DNA from: Branchiostoma floridae
Taxonomy: Eukaryota; Chordata; Leptocardii; Amphioxiformes; Branchiostomatidae
Assembly (NCBI RefSeq): GCF_000003815.2
Contig: NC_049993.1
Coordinates: 7,749,762 to 7,813,761, forward strand
Reading direction: 5' to 3'
DNA: 64,000 nucleotides
Of the stretch, positions 37,147 to 48,423 are shown in pieces; the stretch's first letter is position 1; each line of letters begins with the position of its first letter. A program made the translations under genes and the position numbers. A model generated the notes under the pieces. That model did no database searches, was not told where the DNA came from, and worked only from the letters and a program-made list of their open reading frames with translations.

Positions 37147-37154
37147 CCAGACAG

Positions 37155-38580
37155 CTTGCGACTAGTAGTGAGAGTCAGCCAGACCATCACCAACATTTGG
37201 CAAATTCAACAGTCCAATGTGGCAGCTACCTATCAGATAGATAAAACTCTAGCTACATGTGTGACAAGGCTTATTTATAATTGTATAAGAAATAGATCTA
37301 GATACTAGGAACATCCACAGCAGACACTTATGATCACTTACCTGATGGGAGAGCTACGCCACTGTCACTGGGGACATCAGACCTTGGTAAAAGGCACAGT
37401 CAGTCTCTGTTCAACTTTGTGACTCAGGATGAGAGATTGACTCATGCTACACATACTGTGACATAGTTACATGTACCTTGGAAACTGAAACCTGACAGAG
37501 TGGACAGAACAGACTTGCACCAGGAAAACACATTTGGCACTGGCCCTCCCATAGGAAATGTGTTATGAATGAGTCATTCTGTCTCTGGGGACCCCATAAG
37601 TCTGTCCCAGCCAACCCACTGCCCAGCTGGAGGAGGAAGTGCTGTCCATCTTTGGGGACATTCCATTTTAGTTTAGGTGGGGGTGGGATGGTTGAAAACT
37701 ACTGTAAATGCAGAAACTTTTGTGGTGGTCTAATGCTTCACTGCAAATTTAAAACCACCACAAACATCTTTCCATGGCAGTGCATGGTGCTAGTGGGAAA
37801 TAAAAATCACCGCGAAAAGTTCATTTTCCGCTAACGCAAAATTAAATCTCCGCGTACTTAAATGAGTTTACAGTATACTCTCCAAATTTCTTACAGCTGC
37901 CCCTGAACCTATAAAATCCTGGCCACTAGTAATATCCCTTAACTGAAACCTCTGCTTGGAGAATAATTTTGCAGATGTCTGAAAACTGAATGATGGATAA
38001 CTATTTTTCAACTATCATTAAAGACACCACAAATCTGTTTCTTCCCTCATCCTTTCTTCACAACCTTTCCTGGCCACCCACATGAACCGGAAAGGCCCCT
38101 ACCACACATCTTTTTATCTTAATTGTTACATCCCCCAAGCATGTTGACAATGGAATGGCCCTATTGAGAAGCATTTGGCCAGTATTGCTGGCACTTTGCC
38201 CATTCCCACAGAAGTTGTGCTGGACAGATGCCACCTGCATACAAACCAGGCCCTCTCTTTGATACATGTGAGTGTGACTTCCTCCCAAGACATGGGCTTC
38301 CTCTGGCAGAAAGGGCAGCAGCACAATCCTACCCACCCAGTGGGTGGATACAGTGTGACAATCATGGCCAATTAGAACTGTGGGCCAGACTAATGGAATT
38401 GTTTGTTACTGATGTCACTTTTGTTTATTTGAATGCATCACAAAGTGATGGGGAGGGCAATTAGTATTACAACTGTGTATAATTTATTGGTAAATCATTT
38501 TGTGGTCTTTATCCTTCAAGTTGAAATTGTCTGTAAAATTTGGTGCAATTCAGTTTTGGCTGCAATGTTGATTTGTACAT
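37155..38580. other. Intergenic stretch between phosphatase and oxidase genes
   Basis: It contains a candidate non-coding first exon of the phosphatase (donor on the minus strand at 37341) and one ACTGTAAAT-type MITE. Otherwise I see no gene. Confidence 0.4.
37703..37876. repeat. MITE with ACTGTAAATGCAGAAAC end, copy 2
   Basis: The element begins ACTGTAAATGCAGAAAC and closes with CTTAAATGAGTTTACAGT. It shares AAAACCACCACAAACAT and CACCGCGAAAAG with the copies at 8093 and 53450. Confidence 0.75.
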
Positions 38581-38586
38581 TTTATT
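38581..38586 (-). terminator. Candidate polyadenylation signal of the oxidase gene
   Basis: AATAAA on the minus strand, 1.13 kb past the stop codon at 39714-39716, at the end of an AT-rich stretch without other features. Confidence 0.3.
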
Positions 38587-39530
38587 TCTCAATAAATCAA
38601 TTACTACTACTACTACTACATTTTCAGTCTCTTTTAATTAGTAAACCCATCCAGGCAGTAATTGGACTACAATTCCACAATTAAAGATCATTACACTTTT
38701 ACTTTAATATTCCTTGAAACAAGGGCTAAGCAGTAAAAGAAGACGAAAAAGATGAAACACACCAATTTTTTTTCTGATAGAAGAACCATAATTTTTGTCT
38801 ATCATAAACTTAGAGTCTAGAGTCTGTCAAATCTGGAGTTGCAATTAGTCTGTTATGCTGCAGCAAAATAAAACTGTTGCAATTTTTTCCCTTGAACACA
38901 GACCTCCCACAGACAATAAAAAATAAAGAACAATTTACTATATTTAGAACTATTGCATTTTAATGACCCTGTTTACAAAGAAATTAACAAATAGCTGCTG
39001 GTGAATGACTTTGTTAGCAGACTATTGTACATTTGTATAATCACAAACTCTGTATAATTGGCACAATTTGGCATTTGCAACAAAGATTAATTTAAGCACC
39101 TTCTTTTAACATAATTGATATACAATTATCTAAAATGTTTGGCACCAAACTAGATGTTACAATATTGCATTATTAACTCCCAAATAAATGACAGACAGTA
39201 CATTCTTTTGAAACAAACACAAAAGGACCCAACAATACAACAAGTTTTCAGTTGAAACATTACATGTACATGAACAAATCATTAAAAAAATCTCTTGATT
39301 ATATAAACCCTTTTAAAATGGCACTAGTTTAGACATCATTTGGTACTTTGAAGTGAACATAAGTCAAAAGGTTTGAATTAATGAATCCAAGAACATTATT
39401 TTTTTGGCACATAAGATTACCTAAACCTCATAAATTCACTATACTGTAAGTATTCTTAATCTGAACTCTTTTGAGAAAGAGAGAGTAGTAGTGATTCTGG
39501 AAAAGTTGACACTGTAATCTAACACAAAAA

Positions 39531-39669
39531 TTGGACTTATCCAATTTTTAACTGAACAGCTCCAGTCTTTGTCAAGGTGACAATGTGACATCACAGAAGC
39601 AGTGGATTGTTCATTCCTTGACAAAGACTGCAGCTGTTCAAGAAGTCAGTTTCAAATGGGTAAGTCCGA
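39531..39669. repeat. Hairpin repeat in the presumed oxidase 3' UTR
   Basis: CAGTCTTTGTCAAGG and CCTTGACAAAGACTG are inverted with a loop of about 40 bp. The arms extend outward through GAACAGCT and GGACTTA. It would fold into a long stem in the transcript. Confidence 0.7.
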
Positions 39670-39713
39670 TTTTCATGTTGGAAATTACAGTTCAACGTTG
39701 TGTTTTGTGCTCT

Positions 39714-42700
39714 TCACAGTTTGGGTTTGAGTTGCTGTAAGCTAAGTGCCTCCTGCACTAGCCTGGCCGCCTGTTGAGCACACCCCCAGTGGAGGGTGAT
39801 CCCCGCCCCACCATGGCCATAGTTGTGCACTACCTGGTAGGAGCACAAACAAACTCACATAATACAAAAACCTGGTCCCTTCAACACCAACTTGTTCAAA
39901 GCTCAAAGGAATACTGTACTCCAGGGGAGAGTGTTCTGGTTCTACTGGTAATATTTTTTGAATCCCAGAACGTAATTTTATTGGCAACTTGACATTGACT
40001 TTGGACATGGCAGAAGTTGCATTAAAGATAAGTAGCTTAATCAATCATCTCACCTCAAGACTGGAGGAACCTTTCCCTACCGACTCTCTCTCCAGTCTGA
40101 CCTTTGGCCTGCTGGGCCGTAACCCCACCCACTCATGGTCCACTTTGCACTTCTGCACAAAGACATGAGAGTATGCACTGTACCAGTTGTTGATTTGGCT
40201 GTCTGATGACATCATAAAATTTCTCATCATAAAAAAAAAAGAAGCAAAACACAAAACAGCGATCTTGAGAGTAGCATCAGAGTGGCACTAAGAAATGTCT
40301 CTCTTTCCAAGTGGAAAAAAAAAGTCAAGCCACTTTGGGGGGTTGGAGAATCGCAGTATACTTAAAAGTTCTTGATTGAATTGCACTTGATCTTAAAAGC
40401 AGGCCCTCTCATCAGTAGGGCCAATGCATATGCCCAGGATGCTGCGTAACTTCTACCCAAACTTAGCAAATACTTCGATGCAGGGCAGGGCAAAAAGAAA
40501 AGTCCTCTAACTTTCCCTTTCATCTTACAATGTAGTTCTCTGACACTGTTTACAGTCAGAAAATAATATTATGAAGTTTCAATTTTTGTCTATAAAGGAG
40601 GAAATAATGGTTGAAATTTTTGTATGTTCAAAGCGACACACTTCCATTCAGGAACAGAAGGGAGGACTGACAATGGGAGGCTCAGGCCAGACAAGTCGTC
40701 TAAATAATTGTTTTCTACAACGTCCCTTGCCTAGACGATCTGTTAAACACGTTGCTCTAAATGCAAAACCCTGACATTTTAAGATCTTTACCCTCAGACT
40801 TGGCACCAGTTGGCAGCAGCCTTCCCAGATGGCTTTGCTGTCAGTGGGGTGTGGGCTGAGGTTCCAGTTCCCCTTCTGTGCTGTTCCACCCAGAACAACA
40901 TTGTTGGAACTGCAAGGACAATACCTCAAGGTCAAGTTTACTTTTGAAGTTTCTCGGGCCACACCATCTTATATCCTTGGTTTCCACACATTTCAAAATG
41001 TAAATACAGCAAGAGGACATCATAAAAGGAGATGGTGGGGTAGGGGGGGGGGGGTGGAAATATGATTGTACTCACTCCATAAAACTAAGCACTAAGGCAC
41101 AGATTATTTTCATTGATTGTTTTCTAGTTACACATATTTTCTTTCTATCTGGGACCAAACATATTAAATCAGCGTGCCATGTTCCCAGAAATATATCAAT
41201 AGCTAAAGTTCACTTGGAAAACAAGTTCTGTTCTACTAGACAGACATTTTCAATGTTCCTTATAATGACAAGACTGCCCTAGCTTAAGTTTTGTTCTTGT
41301 ACCAAACATGACCACAAAAATGCACGCCACAATGAGCATTATGAGTCCAGAAAGACTTTTTAAAAAACAGTTTCCAGATGTTTGTCCTTTTAGACATCTT
41401 GAAAAGAAATGTCAAACTTCAGGAGTGGCATGGGCATTCATATAACATGAGAAATGAAATTCGATTGGAGAGGGGAGAAAAGAAAGGATAATACGGTCAT
41501 GTATAACATATTATGATTGAAATTTAAGTGATAGAACACAAAGAGAAGTGACTCCTTACCAAGGGATGATATAATAACAGTCTTCATGAGCAATCAGATA
41601 GTGTTTCACCCAGGGTGCATTGACCTAGGATTTATAAATGCAGCACAGCTTTGATTAGGTTGGGAGGTACCAATATTAATTTTCATCATCTAAGGACCAT
41701 CCACACATTAATTGGTCAGACTTTGAAGCATGGTTCAAGTTTAGGAACATTCTTTAACAAAATATAATGTTATAACATGTACTATATTATCACAAGTGTA
41801 CCTTGGGCCCGAAAGTTAAAATGGAAATCCAACAGCAGATTAAATCTGTGTATATAGGTATCAATCTTGATGCTGTATTGGATCAGAACATCTGAATTAC
41901 ATCTGTCTTTTATGCCAAACAAGCTTGACATCTAACATTGAGCTGATCTGACCAATCAATATAGAGGCATGGTCCAAGGTGAAGATTAAAATGTCTTAGT
42001 TCCCTCAATGTCTTTAGAATTAAGAATTACGTCTTCTTACCATGGAAATATATAGAAATCATGTCCATCATACTCAGCATCAAAGAAACATTTGATCCAC
42101 GGAGCATGTACCTGGTGATGGAGAAGTTAGAAGAACACTACAACTGTTACAGCAGGTATTGTAAAAATCTTAGTGGAGTAAGCTGTGCCAGAATCTTCAT
42201 ATCTGATTGCACTGATGATTGTACAATCTTGCACTGGCTAGAAATCCATGAAAAAGTATTGCTTAAGGTACCATGTATTAAGTAAAGTGATTTAATAAAA
42301 AATTCAATCTTCATAAAAGATATAAGACTTTGACATTATATCTAGTACATAAAGGTAAGTGTTCTTAAACTAGTAGTGTGTTCCCTGCTTTGGTAAGAAT
42401 CTTTTTAAATCAAACTGCATTTTTCCTAACTAGTTCTGAACAAAATCACATTGCCCTGTGGCCACTGAAACTTATGATGTAAAACAAGGAACACCCAAAT
42501 AACATAAAAGCCAAAATTTTGATGGAACCAATTGGAGCGTATTCTGTATCTGTTTGCCAAGACTAACTTCACAAAGTTCACTCTATCTCTTCTCCAATAA
42601 GGCCTTACCCTGTAGACTTGTCCCCTAACAGGCTGAACTGTGCTGTCTCCCACCAACTCTCCGGCACCGATCCCACAGCAGTTCACTACAACATTGTAGC

Positions 42701-45700
42701 GGTCAGCAAGCTGGAGTCAAGACATTAGTAGATTCACATATTGATAAGAGAACTACACACACCCTTCTTCTAGATGTGCAGTAAGGTGGTTTCAATTAAT
42801 TTATAGATTAGACCAATGCTATCCATCCCTACATTGTGTTTCAGTAATGGGCCATTTTATCCATGGGTATTAGCTCACAGATAATTAAATTTAAAACTGG
42901 CATGAGTACCTAGCCTGAGTACCATCCTCCGTAGTGGCCGCTGGCTCAATACTTACACTTGGTTTGCAAGCAAAAGTATTGAGACAGCGGTCACTACAGA
43001 GGATGGTACTCAAGCTAGTACCACTATCTGTGGTGTGAATCAAGGTGAATGGACAATGAACTCTGAACCTTTTCGTCTGAACATGTTAAATTTTTCTTGA
43101 AATTAAAACTTTTTCTGTTGCACAGTAATAATTGTGACAGCAGCAAAGCAATATGGTTTCATTCGGCATCCCAATCTTACCTCAGTCAGTGATGTAACCT
43201 TCCCCTGTTGCACCTTGCCTCCAGCTTTCTTGAACTTCGTCATCAACCAGGGTAGATATTTCCTACCTTCACACAGCAGGTGGGTAGAGAACCATCCGGA
43301 GCTGAAAGGCAATGAAGTGGTACGACTTACCCCAGATTTTCTAAAAAGGCACATACATCAATATTGTGATATGTCATTGGCTGAGAAAGAATTCAAGTGC
43401 TTTGATAGTACAAAGGTATATGAGACACATAGTCTATTCTTAAAATAAATTGCAACATCAGTGAAGCACATTTGTATACATTACATATGCATTGGTTTAT
43501 ACAAATATATTTTCTTATTTCAAGTTTCAACACTGAGATACAAAAACCTTTTCTATATTCCGTTGCAGTACCTAAACCCCTGCATGTACCTGAAACCAGG
43601 AAACTGTTGCAGGTCTTGTTTGGTCAGGTGACGAAACCCAAATACTGTGGAAGCCCAGTCTGGATCCTAAAAACATAATAACACAGAACAAAGATCATGT
43701 ACATGTACCAGGTTGTCCTTAAGCTTTAAAGTAGACTTCCCATAAAATTTTTTATGTAATTGAAATACAGACAAGCCTGTGCAAGTGACCACCTCTGCAT
43801 TGGGACCATCTGACCATTGTGGCCTCTTTTTTTAGCCTGGTATCCCATTCCAGCCGTATTTGCGGAGAGGACAGAAGAGACTCAGGAGCTATAATACAAG
43901 TGGATACCAGGCTACTCTTTTTGTTGGTCCCATTAGCATCAAGAACCCTATATATGGTGGCCATCTGTCTACTGAGTCTCTCAGGTTATACATAGATTAT
44001 ATGACATGTAATTACCTGTCTCTCAAGTTATACATAGACTATATAAGATGTAATTACCTGTTGAGGCTGTTTATGTAAGTGGTAGCCAGACAGTAAAATC
44101 ACACCAGCATCACAAGCCACAGGACTCAGGTACAGAGTCTTCAGGTGGTCCCAGGTTTCATCCCCCCAACGTCTTGAAGCAAAAATAACATTTCTTAACA
44201 AAACTGAAGAAAAAAATAGAACTTCTTAGAAGACAAACACCTCTAAACAAAAACAATAATAGCTCATAGTCATACATTCAAATTGTAGTACAGGTAGAAA
44301 AATTGTCAATCCCAATTTCAGTATGTATAATGTATACAGCCTTGAAACACATCAATATATGAAGATATATTTTCAATAATTTTCTAACTAATCTAAGATT
44401 CAAATAAAGTCTTTTAGTGAATTTTATGCAAGGAGTCTTTTGAGAAAAAAAAATACATGTGTATGCAACCTGCAGTAATATTCCATTCTTTGAACTCAGT
44501 TATCAAGCTAATTGGATGCAGTCAATTCTCTCTAAAAAAGCCATTTCAAACTTATAGGAAGTCATATAAAGTAATATTGTCGACTTTCCGCCTGCGGCCA
44601 GTTGAAGAAACAGAGGTCCTAAACGAGCTTCTTAGGCTCAAGCCAAAGAAAGCCACAGGAGTTGACAAGATTCCATCAAGGCTCCTTAAGGATTCTGCGC
44701 CTATAATTGTCAAACCGTTAGCACACATCTTTAACCTGTCTATAACATCAGGTGAAGTTCCCGACGACTGGAAACTGGCTAAATTATCGCCCATATACAA
44801 ATCAGGGAACAAAGACAGTGTTTCCAACTACCGTCCTGTCTCGGTCCTAAATGTGGCCTCCAAAGTGATGGAGAAAATGGTTCATAACCAGGTCTCACAC
44901 TTTGTGAACAGTACTGGCCAGCTCACGGCACACCAAAGTGGTTTCAGAAAACACCACAGCACAGGTACAGCAGTGCAAAAGGTGGTGGAGGACATCCAGT
45001 CAGCACAAAACAAGAAGGTAACTGTCGCGCTGTTCCTTGACCTAAGGAAAGCGTTCGACACTGTCAACCACCAAATCCTCCTTGGTAAACTTCAGAAGAT
45101 GGGTTTTGACAACGGGGCGATAAATTGGTTCAGATCTTACCTCACAGACCGTTTCCAGCACGTAGATATTCAGAACCAGCAGTCTACGCAAAAACGTGTC
45201 ACGTGTGGTGTCCCGCAAGGGAGCGTGTTAGGTCCTTTGTTATTCAGCTTATATGTGAATGATCTACCACAGGTTGTGCGTAAGTGTAAAATCCATATGT
45301 ACGCAGACGACACTGTGCTTTATTGCTCGGCTAGCCTGTCTAAGGAATGTGAGGAAACTGTGTCAGAGGACATGAAACTGGTAGCTAACTGGTTTATTGT
45401 AAATAGACTATCACTTCACCCTGACAAAACTAAAGCCATGTTATTTGGATCACCTCAGAAACTGCGTCACGCAGGAAACACTGTCACTGTAACTGATGGG
45501 TTTAACTCATTTGAGCAGGTAAAAGTGTATACTTACCTAGGTGTCACCATGGACTCCTCTCTAAACTGGTCAGCACACACAGAAAGGATGGTAAAGAAGC
45601 TCCTTGCTGGCCTTAGTGCCTTAAGCCGGGCTAAGCCTTATGTTACTAAGGAGATCCTGCTAGTCATGTGTCGAACCTTGTTATATACTCACCTGGATTA

Positions 45701-46552
45701 TTGTGATACTGCATGGTTACTGTCACTTTTTCATTGTAACAAAGTAAGATCACAACAGTTGACTAAACTGCTAAATCGGGCAGCCAGGATTATTACTGGA
45801 CGATCACTCAAAGATCGTGTACCTACAGAAACCCTGCTTACAGAGGCTGGTATGGTACCCCTGGTTGAAAGGGTGAAATTGAACACGTTAGTGACTGTAC
45901 ACAAGGCAGTGCGCCACAAGGCACCTGCCTACATGACACAAATGTTCAAATGGCTGTCGCCCCCAGTGCTTAGAGTTCGTACTCGCACTGCTACGAAACA
46001 GCTCTACAACTTCGACCCTCACATGCTGGACACTCCAAAAGCACATGTGGAAACCTTCAAGGGCAGCCTGCAGTACCTAGGGCCTGTCCTGTGGAATAGT
46101 CTTGCTGCTGATCAGCGGAAACACACGTCAACGTCAGCATTTAAAAACGGACTGTAGATGACTGCCGATGTGCCTATACTGAGACTGTTTTGTACATGTA
46201 AATGTTTGCAACGTTATTTGTATATTGTTGGGTTTAAACTGTGTCATGTAATTTTTAATGTGTGTCCAGGGATACCTGAAAATCAGATCAATGGATCTGA
46301 GGTTTTCCCTGGTAAAATAAATAAACTTGAAACTTGAAACTTGATTGTTTATAGTTCATGCCTGATAAGCTCTTGTGGTGTGTCGTTCAAGATGTGTGGT
46401 TCCCAGAAGCCAGCGGCACCGTCGCTCGTTGTGTGGGGAGAGAACTTCTCGGACAGAACTGTGACTTGGACGCCAGGGACTTTCTCCTGGATACAGACAG
46501 CAGAAGACAAGCCGACCACCCCCGCACCAACCACACACACACGGCGGACCAT
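39714..46552 (-). CDS. D-amino-acid / D-aspartate oxidase
   Basis: FAD enzyme that oxidises D-amino acids to oxo acids, ammonia and H2O2 in peroxisomes. Constitutive exons on the minus strand: 46362-46552, 44058-44172, 43590-43666, 43181-43301, 42609-42710, then one of 42041-42111 or 41560-41624, then 40792-40909, 40054-40152, 39714-39833. All phases fit, giving 337 or 335 aa, close to the 341-347 aa of vertebrate DDO and DAO. Motifs: FAD Rossmann [10 protein letters not shown] at residues 8-17, [45 protein letters not shown] (Arg that binds the substrate carboxylate) and the C-terminal [14 protein letters not shown]. The protein ends in PKL, a plausible PTS1 signal. The start ATG sits in ACCATGG. 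Intron 1 uses a GC donor (ATCAG|GCATG). The sequence mixes DAO-like and DDO-like features, so I leave the substrate class open. Confidence 0.93.
41560..41624 (-). CDS. Oxidase alternative lid exon B (65 bp)
   Basis: Acceptor AATCCTAG, donor CCTTG|GTAAGG. It encodes [10 protein letters not shown], a short acidic stretch (AHEDC) and YYIIP, then splits a codon in phase 2. It matches the same part of DAO/DDO (APW...YIxP) as exon A at 42041-42111, with identical entry and exit phases. The Tyr of YIIP corresponds to the substrate-binding Tyr228 of human DAO. Confidence 0.85.
42041..42111 (-). CDS. Oxidase alternative lid exon A (71 bp)
   Basis: Acceptor CATCACCAG, donor CCATG|GTAAGA. It encodes [10 protein letters not shown], then DAEYDGHD and FYIFP, two residues longer than exon B and clearly different in the lid loop. 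Using both exons would add 136 bp and break the frame, so transcripts should contain one or the other. Confidence 0.85.
42908..43022. repeat. Palindromic MITE of about 115 bp
   Basis: TAGCCTGAGTACCATCCTCC and its inverted copy GAGGATGGTACTCAAGCTA are separated by a short loop; the inner arms GCTCAATACTT / AAGTATTGAG also pair. It is in an oxidase intron and non-coding. Confidence 0.8.
43833..43914. mobile_element. Small hAT-like foldback MITE with target duplication
   Basis: Ends TAGCCTGGTATCC and GGATACCAGGCTA; flanked by CTCTTTTTTT on the left and CTCTTTTT on the right. The length is 82 bp. Same terminal family as 35785-37146 and the fragment at 9328-9402. Confidence 0.7.
44577..46345 (+). 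mobile_element. 5'-truncated non-LTR retrotransposon with intact RT frame
   Basis: A single long frame, stop at 46155-46157, encodes the reverse transcriptase. Visible blocks are [59 protein letters not shown] (motif A), [10 protein letters not shown] (motif B), MYADDTVLY (motif C) and a thumb/C-terminal part with RAARIITG and GPVLWNSLA. The endonuclease half is missing, so it is a dead 5' truncation. The 3' end carries CCAGGGATACCTGAAAATCA and closes in short tandem copies of AACTTGA rather than poly(A), as in CR1/L2-like elements. It lies antisense in oxidase intron 1 and stops just short of the exon-1 donor. The frame is undamaged, so the insertion is probably young. Confidence 0.85.
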
Positions 46553-46749
46553 GGTCGGTACTGCAACTGGAGGTGGTGACTTGGTGATGATGCCACTGGG
46601 TTTTGGTCAGTAGGACTTGAGCTTCTACATCACACCAAGGAGGTTTTCCACAGGGCAATGGAAATGTGTCTGAAAAACCTATTTGTCGATAGTTTCTGGA
46701 ACAAGAAGAGGAAAAATGAGTTTAATTCTCCGTTACTAGTCGTATTATC

Positions 46750-47648
46750 GGTGACCGCTCTATGTTCCGAAATCTCTTTGTTCCGAAATCTCTTTGTTCC
46801 GAAATCTCTATATAAATGGTTCCTGCAGCCTGTAATATATTCCGACATACATGCATGTAGGCGGCGGTCGAAGTAAGCGATCGTTGGGGAAGGAACAAGC
46901 TAGCTCCTGGCGCACGGCGATAACTCGCCGGGAGAAACAGCCTACAAGTATCTAACACGGACCATGGCGGCGTTTCATATTCTTAGATCAAATACAATGT
47001 ATCTTCGCATTTTATTCTCCTTTTCTACCATTTGGGTGAACGAACTGGAATCAGACGAATTTTCGTCAAACTTGGGAAGCGCCATTTAATGACCTGTAAT
47101 GACCTCGCACCAACTTGATAGCAATAATTCATAATGAAAATTTTTGACGAAGAATGAAAAATATACTCTCATTCATCAAAAAGATATATCGATTACAAGT
47201 TACATAAACCAGTAAATAAATATAGTGGTGTATGCATACAAAGTTACATTCTTTTGAAATATACATGCAGTTATCTTTAAAAACATTATACACGCCCAGA
47301 TAAATGGTTTAAATGCGGTTAGAAAATTGTCTGTGTTTTGAAATTTTCCGCTGAAATGTGCGATCGAGTTCAGACTCTGTTTCAGATAAACAGTTCAAAA
47401 CTTCTCCATTTGCACAAGAGGGGAGTATTAGAAGAAGGTACATGATCTAAAACCAGAATTTGAATGTTTTCAACTCGGGGGCCACGCACGTGCACGCTAC
47501 CGTCGGAATCGGGTCGGTGTTCAAGAAGGGAAGCTTAGTTTGTGGGTATGAGTTTAGTACGAGTACTATAGACTTGAATACCATCCACGTTGTATGTACA
47601 TGATTATACATTTCGGAACATAGAGATTTCGGAACATAGACATGTAAC
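46750..47648. mobile_element. 899-bp inverted-repeat element with 9-bp target duplication
   Basis: CGTATTATC flanks it on both sides (46741-46749 and 47649-47657). The ends carry tandem 16-bp units: TTTGTTCCGAAATCTC near 46758-46812 and its complement near 47610-47640. No ORF of note. A 9-bp duplication with long repetitive ends suggests a Mutator-like non-autonomous element. It occupies half of the interval between the divergent oxidase and ABCD3 genes. Confidence 0.7.
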
Positions 47649-47657
47649 CGTATTATC

Positions 47658-48423
47658 CTTTATGATCCTCTGCTAAAGATTCAACAAGATTGCTACGAAA
47701 TGCTTTGACCACTATCAAACCATATGTTGATGATCATCCTACATACCCCAGTAATGCCTATTTATGGTTCATTGATTAATTGGCTGGTTGATTGATTGAT
47801 TGATTAAGCCTGATTAATTCTTCACCTAGGCCTGTTACGATCTCATTCCAGGTTATATGCATTATTGGATACCTGGGCACAGCTCAGGCAGGAGAGGGAG
47901 AACACTAGTACTAAAAGTTACTAGTTATACAATACCTAAAAATTTGTAGCAAAGTTGCCTCTGATCTCCTTGATGAAATAGTCTCCTAGTCAACTTGCAA
48001 AAGATTCCCAACCCTCACAATGTCCAGCTCCTATGATAACCTTTACAACAAAATCAAGAGGCTCTCACGTGAAGAATCCAGCTGGTCCTGTTGATGTTTT
48101 TTTCTTGAACCAGGTGAAGCTGGCTGGAGAAAGTGGCCCCCTGACCTAGCACTGACCCCCTTAGGACTATTCCATCATAAAAATCTATAAAAAGGGCACA
48201 ATAAAATTAAAACAGTGCATCAAACTATTTGTGACACAATGATATAAAAGAATAACATAGGAAACAGAAAGAAATGTCCTCTAAAATAAGCATCAAAGGA
48301 TTATGTCTAATCAAAACTCAACCACTCAAAAAGTTTTAAAATCTCAAATCGTAACTTTTTGAATGGAATGGTCCACGCATTGCGAAATACATAGAAGGCG
48401 TTACCATCATCATCATCATCATC
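47658..48423 (+). promoter_or_regulatory. Presumed ABCD3 upstream region
   Basis: No repeat ends or coding frames recognised. The presumed 5' leader ends in an ATC repeat that runs straight into the start codon (CATCATCATGGCGG). No clear TATA box. Assigned as promoter region by position only. Confidence 0.3.
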
